Shown here one piece after another: positions 9,100-18,086 of a DNA stretch of 64,000 nt (positions are counted from its first letter, which is position 1; every line of letters begins with the position of its first letter). This stretch comes from Acholeplasmatales bacterium (lineage in GTDB: Bacteria > Bacillota_I > Bacilli_A > Acholeplasmatales > Anaeroplasmataceae). The translations under genes were made by a program, and so were the position numbers. The stretch is taken from contig CAAGAX010000055.1 in the NCBI GenBank assembly GCA_900767915.1, positions 39,803-103,802 on the forward strand, written 5' to 3'. Below the pieces are notes generated by a model. That model did not search any database. It had not been told where the DNA came from and saw only the letters and a program-made list of their open reading frames with translations.

Positions 9100-9678
9100 A
9101 TGAAGCTATTAAAAATTAGAAGTTCTTTAAAAAATTTAATAAAAGCTATTATATTTTCAAGCTATATTCTTTCTATATTATTAATTACATTAGGAATTCT
9201 TCTTATTTCTTTTAGAAACCAAATTATTAATAATATTCGATATATATCAATAATCTTTTTTATAAATTTATTTTTACTAAGCCTTATTCTTTTTATGATT
9301 TATATTAAATATAAAAAGAAATTATTTTTAATGATTTTTATATTTAATATAAGCCTAATATTATTATTTATTATTTTTATTATAATTTACCCTAATAACA
9401 TATTAGATTTAATTGCGATATTTATGGGGATTAGTGCGTTATTAAATTTTTTAGAAATTCTATCAGAATTCATTTTAGAATCTAAAAATATTAATTTAAA
9501 AGAAAAAATAATTAATACTGTTATAGCTTTAATAGAAATATATTTCGCTATAACATTATTTATTAATCTTAGTAGTAGTGTTGAATCACACCTTTTAATT
9601 TTTGGGATTGTCTATATTATTAAAGGAATAATATCTATTATAAAGCTTATTTTTACTAATAAAAGAATCGAGGGATAA
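9100..9678 (+). CDS. Hypothetical HdeD/DUF308-like membrane protein
   Basis: 192-aa, almost wholly hydrophobic protein with about six membrane segments (roughly residues 13-38, 47-65, 72-97, 102-122, 138-155 and 160-180). The spacing of short helices and the FMGISALLNFLEI stretch resemble HdeD/DUF308 proteins, but this is only a resemblance. AGGAT precedes the ATG. It stands directly before the alarmone synthetase gene with a 1-nt gap, so the two are cotranscribed, which hints at a stress-related membrane role. Confidence 0.55.
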   Translation: MKLLKIRSSLKNLIKAIIFSSYILSILLITLGILLISFRNQIINNIRYISIIFFINLFLLSLILFMIYIKYKKKLFLMIFIFNISLILLFIIFIIIYPNNILDLIAIFMGISALLNFLEILSEFILESKNINLKEKIINTVIALIEIYFAITLFINLSSSVESHLLIFGIVYIIKGIISIIKLIFTNKRIEG

Positions 9679-9679
9679 A

Positions 9680-10393
9680 ATGGAAAACATAGAAAAAACA
9701 ATAAATGATATACAAAAGTTAGCAAATGAAAATATTGATCCTGAATTAAAGATTAAAATCATGAGACAGCTAGCAAAGCCATATTCTGAGCTATTAACCT
9801 ATTATGAATGTGCAATAAAGGAAATTGTTACTAAGCTTGAAATATTAAATAAGGAATATTCTATTTCAAATAAAGAAGCAAATCCAATTGATTCTATTAA
9901 ATCAAGAGTTAAATCTATGGATTCGATTATTGAAAAGGCGTATAGAAAGAAAATTCCTTTTAATATAGAATCTTTATCTGAAAACATTAGAGATATAGCT
10001 GGAGTTAGAGTTATTTGTAATTTTCCAGAGGATGTATATAAAATTAGAAATGGATTATTAATGCAGGATGATATAGAATTAATTGAAGAAAAGGATTATA
10101 TAAAAAATCCTAAGGATAATGGATATAGATCACTTCATTTAATTGTAAAAACTCCTATATATTTATCTACTGGTAAAAAAATGATGATTGTTGAAATACA
10201 AATAAGAACTATAGCTGAAAACTTTTGGGCTTCCTTAGAACATCAATTGCGTTATAAGAAAAGCATAGATGAAAAGACCTCTATTTCTCTTGAATTAAAG
10301 CTTTTAGCCTTAGAATCAGCAAGTCTAGATAAAAGAATGGAGGATTTAAAAAATAAAATTTATAAAAATAATAAAGATAAAATAATAAAATAA
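9680..10393 (+). CDS. relQ: Small alarmone synthetase, GTP pyrophosphokinase
   Basis: RelA/SpoT-domain enzyme that makes (p)ppGpp or pGpp from ATP and GDP/GTP/GMP. The 237-aa size, without HD hydrolase, TGS or ACT domains, matches the RelQ/YjbM small synthetases. Visible landmarks are IKSRVKSMDSIIEK, RDIAGVRVIC, the nucleotide-binding NGYRSLHLIV, and VEIQIRT with AENFWASLEHQLRYK. Coiled N- and C-terminal helices fit the known tetramer. A clear GAGGGATAAA site precedes the ATG, and a strong terminator follows. Confidence 0.9.
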   Translation: MENIEKTINDIQKLANENIDPELKIKIMRQLAKPYSELLTYYECAIKEIVTKLEILNKEYSISNKEANPIDSIKSRVKSMDSIIEKAYRKKIPFNIESLSENIRDIAGVRVICNFPEDVYKIRNGLLMQDDIELIEEKDYIKNPKDNGYRSLHLIVKTPIYLSTGKKMMIVEIQIRTIAENFWASLEHQLRYKKSIDEKTSISLELKLLALESASLDKRMEDLKNKIYKNNKDKIIK

Positions 10394-10410
10394 TTTTTAT
10401 TAATATATTT

Positions 10411-10438
10411 GAGAGTTCTAAGAACTCTCTTTTTTTTA
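10411..10438 (+). terminator. Rho-independent terminator after relQ
   Basis: Stem GAGAGTT / AACTCTC (10411-10417 and 10423-10429), loop CTAAG, then nine T. Confidence 0.85.
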
Positions 10439-10497
10439 TACTATAAATATTTCAATATTAATTTTTTAATAATCATAATTATTATTAAAAAATATTA

Positions 10498-10526
10498 TTG
10501 ACAATGTATGAAAACGCTTGTAAAAT
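10498..10526 (+). promoter_or_regulatory. Promoter of the TetR/galactoside operon
   Basis: Consensus -35 TTGACA (10498-10503), 17-nt spacer and -10 TAAAAT (10521-10526). The spacer contains a cre-like sequence and the start region two TetR-type repeats, so the promoter looks strongly regulated. Confidence 0.75.
10509..10522 (+). promoter_or_regulatory. Candidate catabolite-response (cre/LacI-type) element
   Basis: TGAAAACGCTTGTA matches the CcpA cre pattern TGNAANCGNWNNCA with one mismatch and lies between the -35 and -10 boxes. A sugar operon is a plausible CcpA target. No ccpA gene is in the window. Confidence 0.4.
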
Positions 10527-10533
10527 TATTATA

Positions 10534-10548
10534 GATAGACAGACTATC
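10534..10548. promoter_or_regulatory. Candidate TetR operator 1
   Basis: Inverted repeat GATAG-N5-CTATC just downstream of the -10 box of the tetR promoter. A second related repeat is centred 20 bp further on. Confidence 0.5.
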
Positions 10549-10554
10549 AATTTA

Positions 10555-10567
10555 ATAGATTAACTAT
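10555..10567. promoter_or_regulatory. Candidate TetR operator 2
   Basis: Inverted repeat ATAG-N5-CTAT, sharing the arms and 5-nt spacing of operator 1. The two centres (10541 and 10561) are about two helical turns apart, which would place two dimers on the same face. Confidence 0.5.
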
Positions 10568-10580
10568 CAGAGGTGATAAA

Positions 10581-11192
10581 ATGACTAGAAAGGATATTAT
10601 TAGAAATCATATTATTGATACAGCAAGAATTCTTTTTTTAAAAAACAATATTAATGAAGTATTAATAAGTGATGTTGCAAAGGAGGCAGGAGTTGGAGAG
10701 GCTACAATATATAGATATTTTTCTAAAAAGCAAAATCTAATATTAGAAGTCGCAATTAAAGAATGGAATGATATTTCTGAGGATTTCAATATTATTGATG
10801 ATACAACTGGATTCAATCAAATAAAAATCTTTTATAATCTTTTTTTGGATATTTATAAAGCTAATAAAAGATTTTATTCATTTATTGATGAATTAGATTC
10901 TTTTATATTAGTAGATAAAAATATTAATAAAAGTGAATATCAAAAGGCCTTAAATAATGTATTTATTAGATTTATAGAAATATATCAAAAGGGAATAAAG
11001 GATAAATCAATTAATGAAATTGATAATATTAAGCTATTCTATTACGCTACTACACATTCATTATTAAGCTTAGCAAAAAAGCTATCAAGAGCTAGCTTGG
11101 TAGAATCAGATTTAGAATTCAATAATGGTGAGGAGCTTGAATTAATTATTAATCTTATTCTTAATAAATTAGAAAGGAAGGAAGAAAAATGA
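10581..11192 (+). CDS. TetR/AcrR-family transcriptional regulator
   Basis: 203-aa repressor. The N-terminal helix-turn-helix is visible as SDVAKEAGVGEATIYRYFSK (about residues 31-50), and the rest is the variable ligand-binding domain. GAGGTGATAAA precedes the ATG. It is first in an operon with a sugar symporter, overlapping that gene by 4 nt (ATGA), so it probably controls galactoside uptake and itself through the twin repeats at 10534-10567. TetR control is less common for such loci than LacI or AraC. The inducer cannot be inferred. Confidence 0.85.
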   Translation: MTRKDIIRNHIIDTARILFLKNNINEVLISDVAKEAGVGEATIYRYFSKKQNLILEVAIKEWNDISEDFNIIDDTTGFNQIKIFYNLFLDIYKANKRFYSFIDELDSFILVDKNINKSEYQKALNNVFIRFIEIYQKGIKDKSINEIDNIKLFYYATTHSLLSLAKKLSRASLVESDLEFNNGEELELIINLILNKLERKEEK

Positions 11193-12580
11193 AAAGATTA
11201 ACAAAAAAACAAATGTGGATTTTCGCGATTGGACAATTAGGGTGGAGTATATTAGGAGGTATTATTAATGCTTGGCTAGTTACCTTCTATTTACCTACAA
11301 AGGATGATATAAATAATGGCGCTATATCATTTATCCAATCCGGCTTTATATTTTGGGTATTAACTATTTTAGGTATTATTACCTTCATATGTAGAATATT
11401 TGACGCGGTAACTGATCCTTTAATAGCTACTATGTCTGATAGATCTAAAAATAAAAAAGGAAGACGAATTCCTTTTATGAAATATGCTGCTATTCCCTTT
11501 TCAATTTGTACTGTATTAGTATTTTGTGCTCCAATCAATAGTACAAATATTTGGAATTCAATTTGGATTTTAGTTTTCTTACTATTATTTTATTTTTTTA
11601 TGACTATGTATTGTACTCCTTATAATGCTTTAATTAGTGAGTTTGGAAAAACTAGTGAGGATAGAATTTATATTTCTACTGCTATTTCCTTAACATATTT
11701 TGTTGGGACATTACTTGCTTATTTACCATTTGTATTAGGTGGTGTATTACAAAATGCTATGTCATTTAATATGAGCTATAGATTATGCTTTATAATATTA
11801 GCAGTTATAGCTTGTATATGTATGCTGTTACCTACATATTTATTAAATGAAAAAGAATTTGTAGATAGTAAGCCAAGTAATTCAAATGCCTTTACATCAT
11901 TATCAAAAACATTTAAAAATAAAAATTTTAAAATTTTTGTTGGATCAGATATTGCTTATTGGATTGGCTTAACACTGTTTCAAACTGGACTTCCATTTTT
12001 TGTTAAGGTTTCAATGAATTTAGATGCATCATATACAATGATCTTCTTAGGAACTATGACAATATTATCTGCATGCTTCTACCCTGTAGTTTCAAAGCTT
12101 GTAAATAAACACGGTAAAAAGAAAATGACTATATTTGGCTTTTTAGGATTAGCATCATGCTATTTAATAACAGCATTAATTAATGTTATTCCATTACCTG
12201 GAATAGTATTTGGTATTTTAATTGTCTTAATTGCAGCATTCCCTATGGCGTTATTAGGTATTATTCCTCAATCAATTGTAGCAGATATAGCTTTGGAGGA
12301 TTCTATTAAAACTAATGAAAAAAGAGAAGGTATGTTCTTCGCAGCCAGAACATTCGCTATGAAGCTTGGACAATCAATCGCAATGCTTTCATTCACTTCA
12401 TTAGCTATTATTGGTGCAGTTCAAAATGAAGGCTCAAATGATATTACTGCTTCTGTATTTGGCTTAAGATTAGTTGCGATTATGGCTGTAGTATTTTGTT
12501 TATTAGGTGCTCTTATATTATATTTTTATAATGAAAAGGGTGTTAATGAAATTATAAATAATAAAGAGGAAACAAAATGA
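11189..12580 (+). CDS. GPH-family glycoside:cation symporter (MelB/YicJ-like)
   Basis: 463-aa inner-membrane transporter with about 12 membrane segments. Family landmarks are FDAVTDPLIATMSDRSKNKKGRRIPF (the conserved cytoplasmic loop after helix 2) and MYCTPYNALISEFG. GPH proteins take up melibiose, lactose, xylosides or glucuronides with Na+ or H+. The adjacent GH36 enzyme makes an alpha-galactoside the likely substrate. It overlaps both neighbours by 4 nt (ATGA), so it is translationally coupled within the operon. Confidence 0.88.
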   Translation: MKRLTKKQMWIFAIGQLGWSILGGIINAWLVTFYLPTKDDINNGAISFIQSGFIFWVLTILGIITFICRIFDAVTDPLIATMSDRSKNKKGRRIPFMKYAAIPFSICTVLVFCAPINSTNIWNSIWILVFLLLFYFFMTMYCTPYNALISEFGKTSEDRIYISTAISLTYFVGTLLAYLPFVLGGVLQNAMSFNMSYRLCFIILAVIACICMLLPTYLLNEKEFVDSKPSNSNAFTSLSKTFKNKNFKIFVGSDIAYWIGLTLFQTGLPFFVKVSMNLDASYTMIFLGTMTILSACFYPVVSKLVNKHGKKKMTIFGFLGLASCYLITALINVIPLPGIVFGILIVLIAAFPMALLGIIPQSIVADIALEDSIKTNEKREGMFFAARTFAMKLGQSIAMLSFTSLAIIGAVQNEGSNDITASVFGLRLVAIMAVVFCLLGALILYFYNEKGVNEIINNKEETK

Positions 12581-14181
12581 TTATAAAATATTTGAAAAAT
12601 AATGAACTTATTTCCTCAGATAAGCTAGAGAATGATGATTATAAGATTAATATTATTAAAAATAATAATAGAACAAAAATAACTATTATTCCTAAGAATG
12701 TTATCATTTTAAAAAATAGCTATATTCAATTAGATTATGAATATAAAAAGGATGATTTATTATATTTAAATGGCTTTCAATCATGGACTGACACAAAGGA
12801 ATATCGAATTAATGAAAAGCTTCCTTCTATTAATAAATTACCTAAATTTATAATAAATAAATTTCATTTTAATCAATATGGTGATTATAATTTTGTAAAT
12901 TATAAAAAAAATGAATTCCATAGCTTTAGTTATTCTTATATTAGAAATAATAATAATTCTATATTATTCGGTTCATATAATAATGATAGCTACTTAATTA
13001 TTAAATATTTAATTAAAAAAAATAAAATATTATTAATTAGTGATTGTGATAATCTAAGATTAAATAAAGAAATAGTTTTATTTGATTATATCTTCTTAAA
13101 AGGTAATTATATGGATATATTAAATAGCTATTTAAATAATTTTAAACCAATTATAAATGAAAAGCTAACAGGTTATTCAAGCTGGTATAATTATTATCAA
13201 GATATAAATGATGATAAAATATATAATGCCTTAAAGGGAATTAATAATAATGAATATAATTTATTTCAAATTGATGATGGCTATCAAACCTTTGTAGGAG
13301 ATTGGTTAAATATTGATAAAAACAAATTTCCTAATGGTCTTAATAATATTGTAAAAGAAATTCATAAAAAGAAATTACTTGCAGGTATATGGCTTGCTCC
13401 ATTTGTTGTTGAAGAAAAGAGTGATATTTTTATTAATCATAAGGATATGCTTTATCTTGAAAATGGAAAGCCTGTTTATGCAGGATGTAATTGGAGTAAT
13501 GATTATGTTTTAGATATTAGAAAGCCGATTGTTAAGGAATATATAAAAAAATCATTAGAATATTACATTAATATAGGATTTGACTTATTTAAATTAGATT
13601 TTTTATATGCATTAACATTAATTAAGGATTCTAATAAAACTAGATGTCAAATAATGAATGAAGGAATGCTATTTTTAAGAGAAATACTTAAGGATAAAAA
13701 AATATTAGGATGTGGAGTTCCTTTATTTAATGCCTTCTCCTTAGTAGATTATTGTAGAATTGGACCTGATGTTTCATTGATATTTGATGATGTTTGGTTT
13801 ATGAAATTTATGCATAGAGAAAGAATTTCTACTAAAGTAAGTATTGTTAATACTATATATAGATCTCATTTAAATAATAAGGTTTTTTTAAATGATCCTG
13901 ATGTATATTTATTAAGAGATAATAATATTAAATTAAACAATAAACAAAAGGAAGCATTAATCATTATTAATCATTTATGTGGAAGTGTTTACTTAACTTC
14001 TGATAATGTAAATGAATATGATGATAAAAAAAGAAAAATATTAGCTAATGCTAGATTATTAACTAATGCAGAAATTTTAGATATTTATACTAAAGGTAAT
14101 ATTATAGAAATAGATTACTTATTAAATAATAATAAATATAAGCTTTTGTATAATGTTAAGAAAGGAATTATAAATGGATAA
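12577..14181 (+). CDS. GH36-type alpha-galactosidase
   Basis: Retaining glycosidase (534 aa) for terminal alpha-galactosyl residues. Visible clan D features are NGFQSWTD early on, FQIDDGYQT at the start of the TIM barrel, GIWLAPFV, the nucleophile Asp in FKLDFLYAL (about residue 346) and RIGPDVS with the acid/base Asp. There is no signal peptide, so it acts on imported sugar. It is shorter than the roughly 730-aa AgaA/RafA enzymes, with a reduced N-terminal beta-domain. The N-terminal third is rich in Asn and Ile. It is coupled to the symporter gene. Confidence 0.85.
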   Translation: MIIKYLKNNELISSDKLENDDYKINIIKNNNRTKITIIPKNVIILKNSYIQLDYEYKKDDLLYLNGFQSWTDTKEYRINEKLPSINKLPKFIINKFHFNQYGDYNFVNYKKNEFHSFSYSYIRNNNNSILFGSYNNDSYLIIKYLIKKNKILLISDCDNLRLNKEIVLFDYIFLKGNYMDILNSYLNNFKPIINEKLTGYSSWYNYYQDINDDKIYNALKGINNNEYNLFQIDDGYQTFVGDWLNIDKNKFPNGLNNIVKEIHKKKLLAGIWLAPFVVEEKSDIFINHKDMLYLENGKPVYAGCNWSNDYVLDIRKPIVKEYIKKSLEYYINIGFDLFKLDFLYALTLIKDSNKTRCQIMNEGMLFLREILKDKKILGCGVPLFNAFSLVDYCRIGPDVSLIFDDVWFMKFMHRERISTKVSIVNTIYRSHLNNKVFLNDPDVYLLRDNNIKLNNKQKEALIIINHLCGSVYLTSDNVNEYDDKKRKILANARLLTNAEILDIYTKGNIIEIDYLLNNNKYKLLYNVKKGIING

Positions 14182-15607
14182 AACTAGTATTATTTTTAAT
14201 AACATAATAGATAATAAAACTATTAAAAAGGCAAATAAAAGTAAATTAAAATATCAAAAGAAATTTGGTGATGATTCTAATAAGGATTATACATTAGGAT
14301 TAAAGGATATTACAACACTAGATTTTATTAATGCTAAAAAGGTAATATTTACTGATTCAAATCAAGAATTTCCTAAAAATAGCTTAATTATTGGAAATAT
14401 TAGAATGGGATTTGGGCATTACCGAATTTCTATTGCGATGGCAAGCTGTGCTAAAGCATTAGGATATACTCCAATTTGGCTAGATCTTGCTAGCTTTGAG
14501 GCAACTGGATCTAAGATGATTAGATATCAAAATAGCTTATATTCATTAGCTTCAAGAATCTCTCAAAAATCACATTTATTCAATCATTTCATTTGGGAAC
14601 CATTAAATAAAGAAGGGTTTAAGAAGCTAACTTATAATGCAATAGATCAAAAAAATAGCGAAAATCTAATACCTATTTTTAAAAATATTCCTAAAAATAT
14701 TCCTTTTATTGCAACACATGTTTGGGATAGCCAAGGAGCTATTCATGCTGGAATGACAAATGTTTTAAATGCTATTCCAGATAATTGGCCTATGGCACTT
14801 CATTTATCAGAAGGAGCTATTCATACAGTACAAACTGAATATGCATATTTAGGATATAAAATGCTAAATGGATTTTCAAAAAAGCCATTAAATGGTATGT
14901 CTAGTAATGATTTAAAAATGGTTGGACATTATGTTGATCATGAAATAGTTTCTAATTTAGATAATGATAATAAAGAGAGATTATTTAGAATTAATAATAA
15001 TAAACCAATTAGAATTCTTTTAACTGTTGGTGGGGCTGGAGCAGGTGTTAATCAATTTATAGAAATAGTTAATCATTTAATGTCATTTGTTAAGGATAAT
15101 AAGGTTACCTTATTTATTAATTTTGGAGATCATGATGTTTTATATAATACCTTATTGAAAAAAATAAAAGAATTTAAAAATTATCAATGCTTCTTCAATG
15201 AATATAATAAATTTAAAGAATTTCTTAATAATATAGATAATAATTTAACTGGCATTTATTCTATTTATAATAAAGATATATTTAAAGCAGTTTATTCAAC
15301 CAATTTATTAATGAGATATTCAGATATTTTAGTAACTAAGCCTTCTGAATTAGTATTTTATCCTATTCCAAAGGTATTTATGAGACATATAGGTGGACAT
15401 GAGGCTTATGGAGCAATTCATGGTAGTGAATTAGGAGATAGTACATTTGAATGTAGTGAAATTAATAAGCTTAAGGAAATGTTAACTAGATTATTAACTG
15501 ATAAAGAGATATTAGTTCATATGATTGAAAGAATTAATAAGCTTAATAACGAAAATTATTATAATGGTGCTTATGAATGTGTTAAATTAGCAATAAAAGG
15601 TAAATAA
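14174..15607 (+). CDS. Putative GT-B-fold glycosyltransferase-like protein
   Basis: 477-aa cytoplasmic protein that I cannot place in a named family. The N-terminal half has GNIRMGFGHYR (about residues 75-85), like the glycine-rich acceptor loop of MGDG-synthase/MurG-type GT28 proteins. The C-terminal half has LTVGGAGAGVNQF and SDILVTKPSELVFYPIP, which resemble the nucleotide-sugar lobe of such enzymes, where the latter often reads as a KPSE-type motif. It overlaps the alpha-galactosidase gene by 8 nt, so a role in galactoside or galactolipid metabolism is possible. That role is inference. Confidence 0.5.
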   Translation: MDKTSIIFNNIIDNKTIKKANKSKLKYQKKFGDDSNKDYTLGLKDITTLDFINAKKVIFTDSNQEFPKNSLIIGNIRMGFGHYRISIAMASCAKALGYTPIWLDLASFEATGSKMIRYQNSLYSLASRISQKSHLFNHFIWEPLNKEGFKKLTYNAIDQKNSENLIPIFKNIPKNIPFIATHVWDSQGAIHAGMTNVLNAIPDNWPMALHLSEGAIHTVQTEYAYLGYKMLNGFSKKPLNGMSSNDLKMVGHYVDHEIVSNLDNDNKERLFRINNNKPIRILLTVGGAGAGVNQFIEIVNHLMSFVKDNKVTLFINFGDHDVLYNTLLKKIKEFKNYQCFFNEYNKFKEFLNNIDNNLTGIYSIYNKDIFKAVYSTNLLMRYSDILVTKPSELVFYPIPKVFMRHIGGHEAYGAIHGSELGDSTFECSEINKLKEMLTRLLTDKEILVHMIERINKLNNENYYNGAYECVKLAIKGK

Positions 15608-15612
15608 ATAAT

Positions 15613-15658
15613 AAAGGCTTTATTGATTTCATAAAAGATTTCTATAAAGCTTTTTTTA
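15613..15658 (+). terminator. Terminator of the galactoside operon
   Basis: AAAG(G)CTTTAT pairs with ATAAAGCTTT (one bulged G; 15613-15623 and 15644-15653), followed by a T run. It lies just after the stop at 15607. Confidence 0.6.
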
Positions 15659-15747
15659 TTAATATTTAAATTAATTAAATATTTTATAACAACTATATTA
15701 TTCATTTTTAAATATATTATAAAATAATATTTAATCCATAATAAAAA

Positions 15748-15816
15748 AATACCTCCAAAGTAGAACTTATAATTAAGAGGTATTATTTCTTTAATTATTT
15801 TATTTGTCCACTTTGA
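15748..15816 (-). repeat. Hairpin and AAAGTGGAC motif resembling an IS3-type element end
   Basis: On the minus strand TCAAAGTGGAC is followed by an 8-bp hairpin AATACCTC/GAGGTATT and a T run. The hairpin loop carries AGTTCTACTTTG. The better IS3 relic at 22917-22969 has the same ingredients (AAAGTGGAC, an AAGTAGAA-like stretch, a T-ended hairpin). This suggests an eroded element end. Otherwise 15659-16019 holds no gene that I can support. Confidence 0.35.
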
Positions 15817-15916
15817 AGATATCATATCACTAAGGATAGCATTTTTATTATTCTTTTACTTATAGAATGCTTATAGATAAGATTTACCTTTAATTTATTA
15901 AAATCTTTTTCATTTC

Positions 15917-16006
15917 TTAATCATTTTTCTTATTTAATTTATTTACAATTACTTCTAAAGCTACTGCTTCTTTACTTAAGCCACTAATACACAAGTCATT
16001 ATAAAT
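15917..16006 (-). pseudogene. Short C-terminal coding remnant
   Basis: An open stretch of 29 codons, without a start, ends at TAA 15917-15919 and reads NDLCISGLSKEAVALEVI then VNKLNKKND. The composition is protein-like rather than AT noise, so it may be the tail of a lost gene. I do not recognise the family. Confidence 0.25.
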
Positions 16007-16019
16007 TTAATATTTTTAT

Positions 16020-16931
16020 TTAAATTAATTTAGTTTGTTTTTTATTTCTACTAAAATTTATTAAAATATAAATACCTAAAAATACTAAGACAGATGAAAT
16101 CAAAATAACATAACAAGCTAATGGAGAAACTAAATTATCATAAAAATATATATTTATATCGAAATTTTTTGACATTACTTCAACAACCTCAGTTGGTAAA
16201 TGACATTCATTTTTTAATGCTTCTAATACTTTAGCCTCATAATTATATCTTATTACTGTAGTCGCATATGTTCCTGGTAAGAATGATAAAACCTTTTGCA
16301 AGCCACTTCCAAATTGGCTAATAGGCATATAAGCACCACAAATAAATCCATATACAGAAGAAATTAATGTACCTACTGCTGACATTTGTCCTTGAGTTTT
16401 AAGAAAATGATGTATTATTGAAGATAATGCTGTTCCAAAATTAACAAGTAAAAATGAACTAAAAATTATTGCTATAACATCACTAAAGGTTAAAAACCAC
16501 CCATCTATTCCTAAAAAAATGAAGCCAACAATTATTTCTGCTAATATTATAAGCATAGTTACAAGCATACTAGCAACATAATAGGCTATAGCGATTTTAG
16601 TTTTCTTTACAGGAGCAATTTGAATATCAAAAATAGCACCTGTTACTTTATCTTGCACCATTAATAAATTAGAACAAAAGGATACAGTTACACAAGAAAC
16701 CGCAAGTAATGAAGAAAATAACCAACCATAAACAAAGCCATTAACATATTTCTCATCAATTGTAATATTATTTTGAGATATAGCTTGATTAAATGTATCA
16801 ATATAAATATTTTTTAAAAATGTAACATATAATAAAATTAATATCATTGGAGTAATTAGCGATGAAATTACCATACCTTTATCTTTAAAGAATAATTTCA
16901 TATTTCTTTTAATTAAATAGCTTAGCTGCAT
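16020..16931 (-). CDS. ABC-2 type transporter permease
   Basis: 303-aa permease with about six membrane segments and the layout of drug/antibiotic ABC-2 exporters (DrrB/NodJ class). Residues LSYLIKRNMKLFFKDKG form the cytoplasmic N-terminus, and GTALSSIIHHFLKTQGQMS with the following PISQFGSGLQ are typical of the family core. The ATG at 16931, with GGTGGTGA upstream, is preferred to the GTG codons at 16940/16943. It starts 2 nt after the ATPase stop, so the pair is coupled. It probably exports a drug or lipid; the substrate is unknown. Confidence 0.82.
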   Translation of the reverse strand: MQLSYLIKRNMKLFFKDKGMVISSLITPMILILLYVTFLKNIYIDTFNQAISQNNITIDEKYVNGFVYGWLFSSLLAVSCVTVSFCSNLLMVQDKVTGAIFDIQIAPVKKTKIAIAYYVASMLVTMLIILAEIIVGFIFLGIDGWFLTFSDVIAIIFSSFLLVNFGTALSSIIHHFLKTQGQMSAVGTLISSVYGFICGAYMPISQFGSGLQKVLSFLPGTYATTVIRYNYEAKVLEALKNECHLPTEVVEVMSKNFDINIYFYDNLVSPLACYVILISSVLVFLGIYILINFSRNKKQTKLI

Positions 16932-16932
16932 A

Positions 16933-17838
16933 TCATTCACCACCTAGTTTAATTCCTGTAGCATTTAAAAATACATCATCCATTTTTCCTTTTACTATTT
17001 CATAATCATTAAATAGCTCAGGATACTTTAATATAAGCTTAGTTGCTTCTGATGTATTTGCTACTTCTATTCTTATTCCATCTGGAATAACAGTATAATT
17101 CAAATTATATTTTTCAATTAAATTAATATTAGGATTATATATATTTATAAAATCACCTGTATATTTATTCTTTAGATCTAATGGACTTCCTTCAGCAACT
17201 ATCATTCCTTTATTTAAAATAATTATATAATCAGCATCATTTACCTCTTCCATATAATGTGTTGTTAAAAAAACTGTTAAATTTCTTTCTTTTCTAATCT
17301 CATTAATAAAATTCCATACTAGCTTTCTAGTTTGAGGATCTAATCCTGTTGTAGGCTCATCTAAAATTAATAATTCAGGATCATGAATTAAAGCTCTTGC
17401 GATATCAACTCTTCTTTTTTCCCCACCTGAAAGCTTTTGATATGTTCTATTCTTTAAATAAGCAAAATTTAATTTTTCTGAAAAATATTTATACTTTTCT
17501 TCAAACTCCTCTTTACAAATTCCATATAGACTACTTCTAAATTTTAAATTATCATATACAGATAAGGCTTTATCAAGGGTGTTATTTTGAAATACAACTC
17601 CTAGATTTTTTTTAATTTGATTTAAATCAGTATCAATATTCTTATAATCAACTATCACTTCTCCACTATCTCTTTTTTGCTCACCACACATTATAGAAAT
17701 AGTTGTTGATTTACCAGCACCATTTATTCCTAAAAAAGCAAAGAATTCTCCTTTTTTGACCTTAAATGATAGATTATTAACAGCCTTTATATCATTAAAG
17801 CTTTTATTTAAATTAGTAATTTTAATTATTTCATCCAT
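16933..17838 (-). CDS. ABC-2 transporter ATPase (DrrA-like)
   Basis: 301-aa ATPase energising the permease just downstream. Walker A is GINGAGKST, signature LSGGEKRRVDIARAL, Walker B LLILDEPTTGLD and switch LTTHYMEE. The C-terminal 70 residues form the DrrA-type extension ending in MDDVFLNATG. The start ATG has AAGGAGAATGAG upstream. Transcription likely begins at the promoter at 18087-18115 and reads through a decayed leader ORF. Confidence 0.87.
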   Translation of the reverse strand: MDEIIKITNLNKSFNDIKAVNNLSFKVKKGEFFAFLGINGAGKSTTISIMCGEQKRDSGEVIVDYKNIDTDLNQIKKNLGVVFQNNTLDKALSVYDNLKFRSSLYGICKEEFEEKYKYFSEKLNFAYLKNRTYQKLSGGEKRRVDIARALIHDPELLILDEPTTGLDPQTRKLVWNFINEIRKERNLTVFLTTHYMEEVNDADYIIILNKGMIVAEGSPLDLKNKYTGDFINIYNPNINLIEKYNLNYTVIPDGIRIEVANTSEATKLILKYPELFNDYEIVKGKMDDVFLNATGIKLGGE

Positions 17839-17883
17839 TTTATCTCATTCTCCTTAGCTCTATGTTTCCACTAACCTTTTTCT

Positions 17884-18058
17884 ATTCAATATTAGGATCT
17901 AAAAATAATAAAGCATTGATTCTACTGATGTATTAATATTTAAATTAGTACCATAAAATTCATTGTTTGCTTTAAAATAAGTATCACTAGATAAACATAA
18001 TCTTATATAAGCATATAAAATTCTATTAGTATCAATAGAATTAATTCATTTCATTCCC
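17884..18058 (-). pseudogene. Frameshifted small ORF between promoter and ABC ATPase gene
   Basis: Behind AAAAGGGGAATGAA on the minus strand, the frame 18045-17899 reads INSIDTNRILYAYIRLCLSS then DTYFKANNEFYG. It ends just before LDPNIE in a neighbouring frame, and the nearest ATGs are out of frame. It looks like a short protein broken by one or two indels. I do not recognise it. The rest of 17839-18639 holds the promoter at 18087-18115 and the LysR terminator; I see no other gene. Confidence 0.3.
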
Positions 18059-18086
18059 CTTTTTACAATGTAGTTAAAACAAATAT

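Noticed and set aside
9802..9987. Minus-strand frame inside relQ, and similar antisense frames at 10607, 11287, 20668, 42857, 57311, 60358 and 60557
   Set aside because: Each lies fully inside a strongly supported gene, has no ribosome site or family resemblance, and is explained by AT-rich codon usage of the real gene.
15571..15825. 84-codon minus-strand frame overlapping the end of the GT-B-like gene
   Set aside because: It runs through the operon terminator and a hairpin relic, is low-complexity (Ile/Lys/Asn) and has no convincing start site.
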